The notes under the pieces: model-generated
What the model was told of the DNA's origin: nothing
What the model saw: only the letters and a program-made list of their open reading frames with translations
Databases searched by the model: none
DNA from: CAWJMN01 sp963844055
GTDB taxonomy: Bacteria > Planctomycetota > Planctomycetia > Pirellulales > Pirellulaceae
DNA: 64,000 nucleotides
Reading direction: 5' to 3'
NCBI GenBank assembly: GCA_963844055.1
Contig: CAWJMN010000002.1
Location: forward strand, 558,001 to 622,000
Translations under genes and position numbers: made by a program
Shown: positions 9,200 to 18,521 of the stretch, piece after piece
Layout of the letters: each line of letters begins with the position of its first letter
Numbering within the stretch: position 1 is the first letter of the stretch

Positions 9200-10762
9200 T
9201 CACACCGACTTCGTAGGCTGCAAACAGCGGCTTAAAAAGTTGGTGGTGATTTGCTGAACACGAGGATCAGGTCCATGCGGCCTGCCATAGTGCGAGTAAG
9301 GCAAAATATGGCCAGGGGGCGCGCTTAGCCCCTGGGCCCAGAAGATGGTGGCGGCATTGAACACCCAGTTCTGTTTGGGTCCTGGGTAAATCGTGGCCGT
9401 GTAATGTGCCTTCTGATCAGCGGCGTTGATGGTCTCTCCCTCCGCCACCACTTCTAGCCCGGGAATTGGGGCAGGATCGCCGTGAAACTCCCAGCCGACG
9501 AGCCCTGGGATCGACTCTCCCTTTTTCATGTTCGTCTTTTCGTACAGCCAGTGATCGGGACGCGTGCAGGTCCAATCGCCCGAGCCGTTGAACGGACTGA
9601 CGGTGCGACAGCCCATTAGCGAAGACTCGTTCGGGCCATCCATGGTAAACGGGCCCATGGTTCCTTTCTCTGCCGGCGAAACGCCACCATAACGGCCGAG
9701 GCGTCTTAGCACCCGCGCTGGTTCACCGGTTGCAGGCGATGGCGTAAGCGGCGTTACCCAGCAGCAGCTGTTGCCACAAAAGAAGCCGACGTTCACGCCT
9801 TGCTCGACGGCTTGCTTCACGTGTTCGAATTGTTCGAGGCTCCAGTATTCATCATGGCCGATGGAAAGCATAACTTTGCCACGCGTCAAACAGGAGGCAC
9901 TTTTGTGAACGTCGGTGTTGCTGACATAGGTGACGTCGTAGCCTTGCTGCTCTAGCCAGTAGGCAAAAGGAAATTCCCACAACAGGAATTCGCCCGAACC
10001 TTGCGACAAGGGGAAGTCCATGATCTGGCAATACTTGCCATAGGGGCGTTCGTAGCTGATGCTGGAATCATCCACGAGAGCCCACTCACTTTTGCCATTA
10101 TCGTAAAGGGAGTATTGATCGGGCCAACGGTTGTACGCTTGCCAGGTGTTGTCGCTGCACTGAAAGACAATGTCAGCGGGACGATTGTCTCGGATAATGA
10201 AAACGATGTAGCTTTCTAAGCGGGCTTTTGTCAGGCGAAGCTTTCCCAGATAGACGCCACTGGGCCAATCGGCAGGAATGACCAGCGACGCGGTCTCTTT
10301 CCATTTGCATTCACGCAACCGGCGTTCGCCAATGGGTGGATCGGGCTGCGGTGTTCCTTCAAATGGGCCTAACGACTTCATCAGCCGGGCCCCTTCTCCG
10401 CCGTAGTAGCCGAGGCGATAGATATCGAGCGAGAACTCTGCCGCGGGATTGGTGCTGACAAAGATGCTGAGCTTTTCGCCCGCTTCGATGCTGGCGTGCG
10501 AAACATAGCCTTCGATCCAAGGGGAGCGATAGCGTGTTTTGAGGTCGACTTTGGTATAGGTCAACTGCCAATCATTGGTGCCGGGGCGTTCATTCTCTTT
10601 GGCAACGATGCCATCGAGTTTTGGCTTGGGATTGAGCAGCGGCGCTTCGGGGATTTTGGCGGAGGCCTGTTTTGCGGTGGCGGCAACAGAGCCAGCGAGG
10701 CCAACTGCCATGGCACCAGCCAAAAGTCGTCGTCGATCCAAGGCGGGGTCGGGGGTCGTCAT
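9200..10762 (-). CDS. Tat-exported N,N-dimethylformamidase beta-subunit-like protein
   Basis: 520 residues. The Tat signal DRRRLLAGAMAVGLAGSVAA leads to a beta-rich N-terminal part and a large C-terminal part with SDNTWQAYNRWPDQYSLYDN, YWLEQQGYDVTYVSNTDVH, SIGHDEYWSLEQFEHV and GVNVGFFCGNSCCW. These match the DMFA2-like C-terminal domain of N,N-dimethylformamidase large subunits. Planctomycetes carry exported homologues of unknown substrate, so amide hydrolysis is an inference. No small subunit gene is adjacent. Confidence 0.8.
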   Translation of the reverse strand: MTTPDPALDRRRLLAGAMAVGLAGSVAATAKQASAKIPEAPLLNPKPKLDGIVAKENERPGTNDWQLTYTKVDLKTRYRSPWIEGYVSHASIEAGEKLSIFVSTNPAAEFSLDIYRLGYYGGEGARLMKSLGPFEGTPQPDPPIGERRLRECKWKETASLVIPADWPSGVYLGKLRLTKARLESYIVFIIRDNRPADIVFQCSDNTWQAYNRWPDQYSLYDNGKSEWALVDDSSISYERPYGKYCQIMDFPLSQGSGEFLLWEFPFAYWLEQQGYDVTYVSNTDVHKSASCLTRGKVMLSIGHDEYWSLEQFEHVKQAVEQGVNVGFFCGNSCCWVTPLTPSPATGEPARVLRRLGRYGGVSPAEKGTMGPFTMDGPNESSLMGCRTVSPFNGSGDWTCTRPDHWLYEKTNMKKGESIPGLVGWEFHGDPAPIPGLEVVAEGETINAADQKAHYTATIYPGPKQNWVFNAATIFWAQGLSAPPGHILPYSHYGRPHGPDPRVQQITTNFLSRCLQPTKSV

Positions 10763-10937
10763 GTTTTTGCCTTCGTAAGGTGGGAATTACGTCGAAAGCG
10801 GAAGGACAGGAACCCGCAGTATACCCTCTGCTGCAGGAAGATTGCTTGCCTTCTGCCATCGGATTTCCGTAGAATTTAGGGAAGGCCGGTCCCTGCGCTG
10901 ACGCGGCCTGCTCCCCTCGTTACTTGGAGATACACGC

Positions 10938-11690
10938 ATGGCCATTTTCCCAAGCAAGCTTTTTGCAAGCTGTGGCGGAGCCATGCTGGTGGTGATCGGT
11001 CTAGCGGGGTCGATTGCGCAGGTTGCTTCTGCACAAACGGTGCAACTTCCAACAACGCGAATCTTTTCTGGGGGTGGAAGCGTGCTGGTGCCAGACCAAG
11101 GCTCGGCAAGCTTGGGTGGAATTAGCCGTTCGTCTTCGGGGAGCACAACGCGCGGCTTTGGGCCGATTCGCAACCGGGGGACTTCGTCGTCGAGCGTTAC
11201 ACAAGGAACCAGCGTGACGGCCCGTGTCATCGACTTTGATGAAATGGAGCGCGAGCTATTCGGTGACTTGGACAAGTCCGACCCGATTGCTTCCGAAGAT
11301 CCGGCAACTGCAAAGATTCGCACGAAGGCAGATTCGATCGCCCGCGGCGTAGCGCGTGATGCAGCGCCGATCGCATCTCGAAAAGGAAGCGGCTCCCTTG
11401 AGAGCTTGAGCAGCCTAAAGGCACAAGCGGCGGCCGAAGAGAAAGCACACCTGGAAGAAGTGAAGCAAACGTTTGCCCGTGCGGAAGAAGCAACGTCCCA
11501 AAAGAAATGGGGCGTGGCTCGCGTGCACTACAAAAGCCTCATTCGGAATGAGAAAGGCCAAGTGGCCCAACTCGCCAAGCAGCGATTGGCGGAGATGGAA
11601 TCTCTGGCCGCGGAAAGTGCCGGCAAGGGAACCCGCTCCACTAGCACCAAGCCCTCGGCTCTCCCCAGCAAGACGGCTCGCGAGTTTTAA
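10938..11690 (+). CDS. Secreted protein of unknown function
   Basis: 250 residues. N-terminal signal peptide (cleavage near AQVASAQ, residue 32), then a Ser/Gly-rich low-complexity region (about 45-95), an acidic stretch (VIDFDEMERELFGDLD) and a helical C terminus (QTFARAEEATSQKKWGVARV) resembling a single TPR-like hairpin. No family recognised. ATG 10938 is preceded by TTGGAG. Divergent from the DMFase-like gene. Confidence 0.7.
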   Translation: MAIFPSKLFASCGGAMLVVIGLAGSIAQVASAQTVQLPTTRIFSGGGSVLVPDQGSASLGGISRSSSGSTTRGFGPIRNRGTSSSSVTQGTSVTARVIDFDEMERELFGDLDKSDPIASEDPATAKIRTKADSIARGVARDAAPIASRKGSGSLESLSSLKAQAAAEEKAHLEEVKQTFARAEEATSQKKWGVARVHYKSLIRNEKGQVAQLAKQRLAEMESLAAESAGKGTRSTSTKPSALPSKTAREF

Positions 11691-12078
11691 GGGTGTTCCC
11701 CAACGCGAAACGCGGTAAGGGAATGCCAATCCCTGAAGTGGGCGGCTAGGTGGCAAGTCACCGCCGTACGGCCGTTTAAGCTAAGTGCGAAATGCCGGCA
11801 AACGGGGATGTCCAGTGAAACCTGGCGACTGAAGGGGCGCAAAAGTGTCCTAAAGGCCTCACCAAGAAATCACGCGGCAGCCACAACCACTTCTGGTATA
11901 ACCACTTAGGGCCTAGCTTCGGCCCGAGTCGGCAGTTCGTAAGGGCCCTTTCTAAAACCTGATTGACCAAACGTGTCACTGGGCAAGAATAGGATTGGGA
12001 CAACGAATACGCAGCAGAGGCCCTTTGGCAGAAGTTCTGTTTAGGGGTTTCGCAGATACCTTTCGGGAGTCCAGAACC
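11691..12078. other. Intergenic region upstream of NfeD-like gene
   Basis: About 390 bases without a supported gene. A short hairpin GGGCC/GGCCC near 11910-11925 is visible without a T run. No riboswitch recognised. Confidence 0.4.
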
Positions 12079-12729
12079 ATGACGGCAGTATTTTTGTTTT
12101 TTGCAGTGCTGGGAAGTGTGCTGCTGGTAGGGCAGTTCATTTTGACGGTGCTTGGATTCGTCCATGATGCCGATCTAGCGGATGAAATCCCTGGTGACCT
12201 GGATTCGGATTCGCTGCTAGGTGAACTAGACGATGCGACCGATGCTTTGGGTGATGGTGCCGACGCAGGTCACCACGGACATGGACATGCGCACGATTCG
12301 ACATGGCTGTTTGGGATCATCTCGATTCGCACGTTGATTGCGGCTGCGGCGTTTTTTGGTTGGATCGGGCTTGCCGCAGAGGGAGCGGGACGAACACCTG
12401 TCGCACAAGTGATTTGGGGATCGATCGCAGGTATTACTGCCATGGTTGGTGTGCACTACCTGCTGAAGCAGATGTCACGACTAGCCGAAGATGGGACAAC
12501 AAAGATCCAGCGAGCGATGGGCCAGCAGGGAACGGTTTATTTGCCGATTGCTGCCAATCGTGGGCAAGCTGGTAAAGTTCAGCTGAAGGTTCAAAGTCGG
12601 TTGTTGGAATACGAAGCGATCACTAGCGGTGAGCAACGGCTAAGCACGGGCCAAAAGGTGCGTGTCGTTGGAATCCAAGGTTCGATCTTGGAAGTGATGC
12701 CGCTGGAGGAAGTTGCAAGCCACACCTAA
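12079..12729 (+). CDS. NfeD/YuaF-like membrane protein with OB-fold
   Basis: 216 residues from ATG 12079 (an upstream TTG frame adds unlikely residues). One N-terminal membrane helix, an acidic linker (LADEIPGDLDSDSLLGELDD), a His-rich patch (HHGHGHAH), two further membrane helices (IRTLIAAAAFFGWIGLA; VIWGSIAGITAMVGVHY) and a C-terminal beta domain (QGTVYLPIA..QKVRVVGIQGSILEV) like the soluble OB-fold of NfeD-class proteins that partner flotillins. No flotillin gene is adjacent. Confidence 0.65.
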   Translation: MTAVFLFFAVLGSVLLVGQFILTVLGFVHDADLADEIPGDLDSDSLLGELDDATDALGDGADAGHHGHGHAHDSTWLFGIISIRTLIAAAAFFGWIGLAAEGAGRTPVAQVIWGSIAGITAMVGVHYLLKQMSRLAEDGTTKIQRAMGQQGTVYLPIAANRGQAGKVQLKVQSRLLEYEAITSGEQRLSTGQKVRVVGIQGSILEVMPLEEVASHT

Positions 12730-12810
12730 CACGAAGTGTCTCGCTTGGATTGCGCGAAGGCCTTTAAGGATTTGAAGAGATGAATTGGATGATGATTATT
12801 TTGCCAACGG

Positions 12811-12877
12811 TATAGTCTTGCCGGAAGCCTAGCATCGAGTTGCGTGGTTTTCGGCAGAGGCAGACTATATCCTTTTT
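12811..12877 (+). terminator. Hairpin with T run before the aminotransferase
   Basis: TATAGTCTTGCC (12811-12822) pairs with GGCAGACTATA (12859-12869), with extra pairing inside (GCCGGAA/TTTTCGGC), and is followed by CTTTTT just before the GAGGAG ribosome binding site of the next gene. It may terminate the NfeD-like transcript or act as a leader attenuator. Confidence 0.45.
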
Positions 12878-12892
12878 GAGGAGAAGACTGCC

Positions 12893-14266
12893 ATGCACCT
12901 ACATGCACCGATCTTTCGAGTACCCGATCTAAAAACTGCTCTACCCGGACCACGGGCACGCGAGCGAATCGCCCAGGATGAGCGTTTCACCTCTCCTTCT
13001 TACACGCGAGTCTATCCACTGGTGGTGGAGCGTGGCCTAGGGGCGATGATTGAAGACGTCGATGGAAACCGCTTCCTCGACTTCACGGCAGGCATTGCCG
13101 TTTGCAGCACCGGACATTGTCATCCGCGGGTGGTAGCTGCGATCCAGGAACAGGCTGCGAAGCTGCTTCATATGTCGGGAACCGACTTTTACTATCCGGT
13201 TCAAGGTGAGCTTGCAGAACGACTTGCCACCCTTGCGCCTGGTGCGACACCAAAGCGTGTGCAGTTTACAAACTCCGGAACGGAGGCAGTTGAGGCGGCC
13301 TTTAAACTGGCAAGGTATGCCACGGGACGAAACCATGTGATCTCGATGCTTGGAGCCTTTCATGGCCGGACGATGGGAGCGCTATCACTCACCGGCAGCA
13401 AAGTGATTCAGCGCAAGGGATTTGGACCGCTGGTACCGGGCGTAACCCATGTGGACTTTGCGAACTGCTATCAGTGTGCCTTGCGTGATACTTGTACTGG
13501 CCCTGTTCGTGACTGCTGCCTGAAGACGATCTCTCAGATTGAAGAGCTGTTTCGGCGGACTGTGCCGGCAAATGAAGTTGCGGCCGTGATTGTGGAGCCG
13601 ATCCAAGGGGAAGGTGGCTATGTTGTTCCTCCGCGAGAGTTTTTGCCCGCACTGCGTGACCTGACCGAACGGCACGGAATCTTGCTGATTGCGGACGAGG
13701 TGCAATCGGGAATGGGGCGGACAGGAAAGATGTTCGCGATGGAGCACTTTGGTGTTGCGGCCGATATTGTCTGCGTGGCGAAAGGGATTGCATCGGGGTT
13801 GCCGCTGGGAGCGATGATTGCGCGTAGCGATTTGATGACGTGGCCACCTGGGGCGCATGCAAGCACGTTTGGCGGAAACCCCGTTGCTTGTGTCGCGGCC
13901 ATGGAGACGATTGACCTGCTTGAAGAGGAGTTGATGGAGAATGCGAGCTTGGTTGGGGACTATCTGCAATGGAAGCTAAGGGGACTGATGGGAAAGCATG
14001 AGATGATTGGGGACGTACGGGGAATTGGACTGATGGTGGGGATGGAATTGGTGAAAGATCGAACGACCCGGGTGCCGGCTGCACGAACCAAAGAAGCAGT
14101 GATTCAGGGTTGTTTTCGACGCGGACTTTTGCTGCTAGGTTGCGGGGCCAGCACGATTCGGTTTTGCCCACCCCTGGTGATTACGCAAGTGGACGTAGAC
14201 CAAGCGGTTTCCATTTTGGATGATGTGCTTAGCGAAGTGGGTTGCAGGGATATTGATCTAGCCTAG
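12893..14266 (+). CDS. Class III PLP-dependent aminotransferase (GABA/lysine-type)
   Basis: 457 residues. Fold-type I class III transaminase motifs: FTNSGTEAVEAAFKLARYAT (cofactor phosphate), ILLIADEVQSGMGRTG (Asp268-Glu269), and VAKGIASGLPLGAMI with Schiff-base Lys297. The insertion CYQCALRDTCTGPVRDCC (Cys 192, 195, 201, 208, 209) recalls Cys-bearing GABA-transaminase relatives. Strong GAGGAG site before ATG 12893. The ALDH7 gene starts 9 bases after its stop, so the pair probably moves a terminal amino group off lysine (or a similar diamine/omega-amino acid) and oxidises the semialdehyde. Acetylornithine or GABA specificity remains possible. Confidence 0.85.
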   Translation: MHLHAPIFRVPDLKTALPGPRARERIAQDERFTSPSYTRVYPLVVERGLGAMIEDVDGNRFLDFTAGIAVCSTGHCHPRVVAAIQEQAAKLLHMSGTDFYYPVQGELAERLATLAPGATPKRVQFTNSGTEAVEAAFKLARYATGRNHVISMLGAFHGRTMGALSLTGSKVIQRKGFGPLVPGVTHVDFANCYQCALRDTCTGPVRDCCLKTISQIEELFRRTVPANEVAAVIVEPIQGEGGYVVPPREFLPALRDLTERHGILLIADEVQSGMGRTGKMFAMEHFGVAADIVCVAKGIASGLPLGAMIARSDLMTWPPGAHASTFGGNPVACVAAMETIDLLEEELMENASLVGDYLQWKLRGLMGKHEMIGDVRGIGLMVGMELVKDRTTRVPAARTKEAVIQGCFRRGLLLLGCGASTIRFCPPLVITQVDVDQAVSILDDVLSEVGCRDIDLA

Positions 14267-14275
14267 GAACCGACC

Positions 14276-15793
14276 GTGAACAGCTTTGAACGAGATGCAC
14301 TACTAAAGCGATTGAAGGTAGCACTGCCGATGGCGGATCGGGGCGGAGAGGCGCAGTCGATCAACCCAGCCACCGGCGAAGTGCTGGCCAACGTGGCGTT
14401 CTGTTCGCGTGGGGAATACGATGCGGCCATTGTGCGGTCGCAAGCGACCTTTTCTAAGTGGCGCAAGGTCCCTGCCCCGCAGCGCGGCGAACTGGTGCGG
14501 AGAATTGGTGAACGATTGAGGCTTGCCAAGCAGGACTTGGGGGCACTTGTGACGCTGGAGGCGGGAAAGATCACGGCCGAGGGGTGCGGCGAAGTTCAAG
14601 AGATGATCGACATGGCAGAATTTGCCGTCGGTCTTTCGCGGCAGCTGCATGGTCTAACGATTGCCAGCGAACGGCCCAGCCATCGTTTGATGGAGCAGTG
14701 GCATCCGCTGGGAGTCGTCGGTGTGATCACTGCGTTCAATTTCCCGGTAGCGGTTTGGGCCTGGAATGCGATGCTGGCCTTGGTGTGTGGCGATACGGTC
14801 GTATGGAAGCCGTCACCTTTGACGCCGCTAACCGCTTTGGCCGTTTCTGCCATTGTGGAGGAGGAATGCCGAGCGTTTGGATATCCCGATTTGTGCCAAA
14901 CACTGATGGGAGGAACGGAAGCGGGAATTTGGCTGGCGGAGGATCCTCGCGTTGCACTAGTTTCGGCAACGGGTAGCACGGCGATGGGTCGTGATGTCGG
15001 AATGCGAACGGCAAAGCGATTGGGACGATCCCTACTAGAACTTGGCGGAAACAATGGGGCGATCCTGGCAGAGTCGGCGAACTTAGAAATGGCGATGCGA
15101 GGGATTGTGTTTGCTGCGGTCGGGACGGCCGGGCAGAGATGCACCACGCTGCGAAGATTGATCGTGCATCGCTCGCTCATAAAGTCGGTAACAGAACGAC
15201 TGACGGCGATCTATGCCAAGCTGGTGATCGGAGACCCAAGTGAAACGGGTGTTCTGGTCGGGCCGGTGATTCGCCCTGCTGCTGTGAGCAAGCACCAGGC
15301 GACACTAGCACAGGCAGTGGCCCAAGGAGGAACGGTCTTGTGTGGTGGGGATGGAAAGCGGGCGGAGGCAGTTTCAAAAGAGCTTGGTGGATTTTTTGTC
15401 GAACCAGCCATCGTACGTGCGCATGCCGGCATGGAGATTGTGAAGCAGGAGACGTTTTCGCCGATCTTGTACCTGCTGGAGTTTGAGACGCTGGAGGAAG
15501 CGATTGCGATTAACAACGATGTTCCGCAAGGCTTGTCTTCCGCCATCTTTACGGAGCGGTTTGGAGAGGCCGAGCAGTTCTTATCACCAGCGGGAAGCGA
15601 TTGCGGGATCGCCAACGTAAACGTGGGGACGAGCGGTGCCGAGATTGGTGGAGCGTTTGGGGGCGAGAAAGAGACGGGCGGAGGACGAGAAGCCGGGAGC
15701 GACGCCTGGAAAGCGTATATGCGGCGGCAAACTTGCACGCTGAACTACGGAACGGAACTACCGCTGGCGCAAGGAGTTGTGTTTGATTGGTAG
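14276..15793 (+). CDS. ALDH7-family aldehyde dehydrogenase (aminoadipate semialdehyde dehydrogenase type)
   Basis: 505 residues from GTG 14276. It closely follows the antiquitin/ALDH7 pattern: PLGVVGVITAFNFPVAVWAW, LLELGGNNGAI (general base Glu255), GTAGQRCTTLRRL (nucleophile Cys289), and the family end GGAFGGEKETGGGREAGSDA then LPLAQG. ALDH7 enzymes oxidise alpha-aminoadipate semialdehyde with NAD(P) in lysine breakdown. Spacing of 9 bases to the aminotransferase supports one transcription unit. Confidence 0.9.
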   Translation: MNSFERDALLKRLKVALPMADRGGEAQSINPATGEVLANVAFCSRGEYDAAIVRSQATFSKWRKVPAPQRGELVRRIGERLRLAKQDLGALVTLEAGKITAEGCGEVQEMIDMAEFAVGLSRQLHGLTIASERPSHRLMEQWHPLGVVGVITAFNFPVAVWAWNAMLALVCGDTVVWKPSPLTPLTALAVSAIVEEECRAFGYPDLCQTLMGGTEAGIWLAEDPRVALVSATGSTAMGRDVGMRTAKRLGRSLLELGGNNGAILAESANLEMAMRGIVFAAVGTAGQRCTTLRRLIVHRSLIKSVTERLTAIYAKLVIGDPSETGVLVGPVIRPAAVSKHQATLAQAVAQGGTVLCGGDGKRAEAVSKELGGFFVEPAIVRAHAGMEIVKQETFSPILYLLEFETLEEAIAINNDVPQGLSSAIFTERFGEAEQFLSPAGSDCGIANVNVGTSGAEIGGAFGGEKETGGGREAGSDAWKAYMRRQTCTLNYGTELPLAQGVVFDW

Positions 15794-15854
15794 AGCGACG
15801 TAGTGAAGCCGGGGCGACTTTCGAGCCAAGCGGCTTTTTGCTATTATCTTGCAG

Positions 15855-16772
15855 ATGCGAACTCCATTGCTTTTGGTAATTTATTGCATCTGTATCTTTG
15901 CCGTTTCGATGGCGGGGGGCTTTCTGCCGTGGCTGGTCAAGCTGACGCACCGGCGGATGCAGGTCATTATGAGCAGTGTCGGCGGGTTTATGCTGGGTGT
16001 GGCGCTGCTGCACCTCATCCCCCATTCCGTTGCTGAGCAAGGTTCCATCGACCAAGCGATGACCTGGGTCCTCATTGGCCTGGTCACCATGTTTTTGCTG
16101 ATTCGCGTCTTCCATGTACATGCCCATGAGCATGGCGAAGGGGTCGAAGACGAACACGAGCATGACCACGGACATCATGCAGAGCATGAACATTCGGGCC
16201 CCTGCTCACATACGCATGAGCACCATCAGTCACTCAAGGCGGGAAACGCCTATAGTTGGGTTGGACTGGCACTGGGTTTGGCGTTGCATACGATCATTGA
16301 TGGTTTGGCTTTAGGGGCGGCTGTGGCGGCCGAGTCTGAACATTTAACGAGCTTTGCGTTTTATGGAATGGGGACATTCCTGGCGATTGCGCTGCATAAG
16401 CCGCTGGATTCGCTTTCGATCACTTCGCTGATGCGGAGTGGTGGCTGGTCGGTTCGATCAACCGTGCTGGCGAATGTTGCCTTTGCCCTGATGTGCCCGA
16501 TGGGTGCGATTGGCTTTGTGTATGGGCTGGGGGCGTTCTCAGCAAATCAGCATTTGGTGATTGGCTGTGCACTTGCCTTTGCTGCGGGCGTGTTTTTGTG
16601 CATTTCGCTGGCGGATTTGCTGCCGGAAGTGACATTTCACTCGCATGATCGGGGCTGGTTTACGGCGGCCCTGTTTGTGGGTGTCGCAGCTTCGGCCCTG
16701 ATTGGTTATTTAGAACCCAAGCATGCCCACGGCCCTGCGGCCGATAAGCCCACGATTCCGGCGCAGCCTTAG
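15855..16772 (+). CDS. ZIP-family metal transporter
   Basis: About 305 residues from ATG 15855 (TTG 15849 also in frame). Eight predicted membrane segments, a cytoplasmic-loop-like His-rich stretch (HVHAHEHGEGVEDEHEHDHG and following) between helices III and IV, and the metal-site helices LALHTIIDGLALGAA and FLAIALHKPLDSLSI with paired His residues. The family imports Zn or other divalent metals. No Zur box is evident. Its 3' end faces the methyltransferase gene 20 bases away. Confidence 0.9.
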   Translation: MRTPLLLVIYCICIFAVSMAGGFLPWLVKLTHRRMQVIMSSVGGFMLGVALLHLIPHSVAEQGSIDQAMTWVLIGLVTMFLLIRVFHVHAHEHGEGVEDEHEHDHGHHAEHEHSGPCSHTHEHHQSLKAGNAYSWVGLALGLALHTIIDGLALGAAVAAESEHLTSFAFYGMGTFLAIALHKPLDSLSITSLMRSGGWSVRSTVLANVAFALMCPMGAIGFVYGLGAFSANQHLVIGCALAFAAGVFLCISLADLLPEVTFHSHDRGWFTAALFVGVAASALIGYLEPKHAHGPAADKPTIPAQP

Positions 16773-16791
16773 CTGGAGGCGGTTGCCGTTT

Positions 16792-17589
16792 CTAAGGAAC
16801 CCAGAGCTTGCTGGGAGCCGCGGCCTCTACGGGGGCATCACTGCGACGGGCTTTGATGCGAATGTAAGGGGCCACAAAGCGACTGCGATGGCCAAAGTCA
16901 CCGGGAGGTGCTTCTGGCTTGTCATGGCGAGGTTCAAGGACGTCTTCAATCGAGAAGCCAGCTCGGCAGAGTTGCCCCAAGATCTCTTCCCAGCGATGCA
17001 GATATTCCAGCGTTCCCTCTTCCCGGTGTGGGCTGCCAATCACGGGTGGCAACGGACCTTCACGAAAATAGGGCTGCTGCAAGAGGTAACCACCGCCCGT
17101 CGGTTGCACATCGGCTTGCAAGCTGGTGGGAGATTTATGCTGGCTGATGTAGAGACCGCCGGGCCGAAGCACGGTTGCCACTTGCTTGTAGACGGGGGCA
17201 ATCTTGGGCAGGTAGCAGGTGCTGACGGGGTGGATGACGATATCGAATTGGCCGGGCGCGAACATCGACAGGTCATCCATGGAAGCTTCGACGACCTGGA
17301 CGGAAAGTTGCCGCTGAGCTGCAACCTGGCGATCCAGTTCAAGCATGGCGGGGCTGATATCTACGACGGTAACGATGGCACCAGCAGCGGCATACAGGAC
17401 GCTATGCTTGCCACCACCGGCGGCGAGGCAAAGGAGCTTCTTGCCATGGATGCTGGGGCCTAGCCAGCCGACGCTATCGACGGTCTTCAGCGGATTGACG
17501 AAGTCTTCTTCGCGAGCCGGAATGGTGAACCGCTGGCCGCGACGGACCATGTCATCCCAGGCGCGGCGATTGTGGGCATGGGCGGACAT
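16792..17589 (-). CDS. Class I SAM-dependent methyltransferase
   Basis: 265 residues. The Rossmann motif I LLCLAAGGGKHSVLYAAAGA, acidic motif II VTVVDISPAMLELD and VLRPGGLYISQHK (post-I) define a class I methyltransferase. A C-terminal LCRAGFSIEDVLEPRHDK also follows small-molecule methyltransferases. Substrate unknown. It is the second gene of a minus-strand pair with the LpxH-like phosphoesterase 30 bases upstream. Confidence 0.88.
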   Translation of the reverse strand: MSAHAHNRRAWDDMVRRGQRFTIPAREEDFVNPLKTVDSVGWLGPSIHGKKLLCLAAGGGKHSVLYAAAGAIVTVVDISPAMLELDRQVAAQRQLSVQVVEASMDDLSMFAPGQFDIVIHPVSTCYLPKIAPVYKQVATVLRPGGLYISQHKSPTSLQADVQPTGGGYLLQQPYFREGPLPPVIGSPHREEGTLEYLHRWEEILGQLCRAGFSIEDVLEPRHDKPEAPPGDFGHRSRFVAPYIRIKARRSDAPVEAAAPSKLWVP

Positions 17590-17619
17590 AACAGCATCAG
17601 GTGAAAGAGTGCGCGTGAC

Positions 17620-18384
17620 TTACGAAACGCGGCTTAGGGTAGCATGCGCGGCGTTTGCTAACAATGCACGGCGGGCTGAAACATCCACGATGCGAAAAGG
17701 AAGGCCGGCGATAGGTGCTCCACCATTGTGGAATACCAGTCCCGCATGGTGATAGTGATCCAGGGCCGCATGGGTGTGACCAAAGAAGACGTGGCGTAGG
17801 CCGGACTTGGGGGACAACCCCTGGGCGTGAAGGTGGCGAGCAAGACGATCCGCGACCCTCTTTTGAGGATGCACGAGTCGCGAAGCTACTTTGTGCAGGC
17901 GAGCCGTAACCGCCAGATCGTAAAGTAGATTGGCCGCCTTGCCGCGCGTTTCATCATGTTCCCATTGCTTGCGATGCAGCGCAAGATCCTCGGGACTCAT
18001 GTGGCGTTTATCGGCGGCGTCTCCATGCAAAAAGACACTGTCATCTTGCTGAAGATGATAGGGATGCATCTGCAAGTTGTCTTGCTTGCTGGCATACTGC
18101 GACAAAGCACTTACAAACCGGATGTTAGAGTCGTGGTTACCCAGGATGAAGTGGAAGTTGCAATTGCTATGACGCGAGACAATGGCATGAAGCCAGTCAA
18201 TCGCGGCGGAGGTTGTCGCCTTCGCGCAGCGATAGGTGGACCAGCGGAAGTCAAAAATGTCTCCGCCGAATATGAACGTGCGGGCAGAGCTTGCCGCAGC
18301 ATGCAGGGCTGCATGGTGTTTGGCCGCTAGGCTTCGCTGACTAAACAGGTGTAGATCGGAAACGAAATACGTTTGATTAGACAT
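17620..18384 (-). CDS. LpxH-like metallophosphoesterase (UDP-2,3-diacylglucosamine diphosphatase family)
   Basis: 254 residues from ATG 18384 (longer frame to 18465 adds residues without homology). Calcineurin-like motifs in order: FVSDLHLF, GGDIFDFRW, ILGNHDSN, FLHGDAAD and FFGHTHAALDHY. The pattern and length fit LpxH/YbbF-type enzymes that hydrolyse UDP-diacylglucosamine in lipid A synthesis, but other small nucleotide-sugar substrates are possible. Cytoplasmic or peripheral membrane. Confidence 0.8.
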   Translation of the reverse strand: MSNQTYFVSDLHLFSQRSLAAKHHAALHAAASSARTFIFGGDIFDFRWSTYRCAKATTSAAIDWLHAIVSRHSNCNFHFILGNHDSNIRFVSALSQYASKQDNLQMHPYHLQQDDSVFLHGDAADKRHMSPEDLALHRKQWEHDETRGKAANLLYDLAVTARLHKVASRLVHPQKRVADRLARHLHAQGLSPKSGLRHVFFGHTHAALDHYHHAGLVFHNGGAPIAGLPFRIVDVSARRALLANAAHATLSRVS

Positions 18385-18521
18385 TAAGGGTTCGCAGGTG
18401 GTGCGATTTTGGTGCTGAGGAATCCAGCGGAGGGAGGTGGGCAGGTACGAACTGCATCCCTTCATTTTACCATGAATGGATGACGTCAGTTGAACACCAG
18501 AAGGGTACGAGCCTGCCCTGA

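Noticed and set aside
13389..14171. 260-residue frame antisense to the aminotransferase
   Set aside because: Pro/Ser-rich shadow of the real gene.
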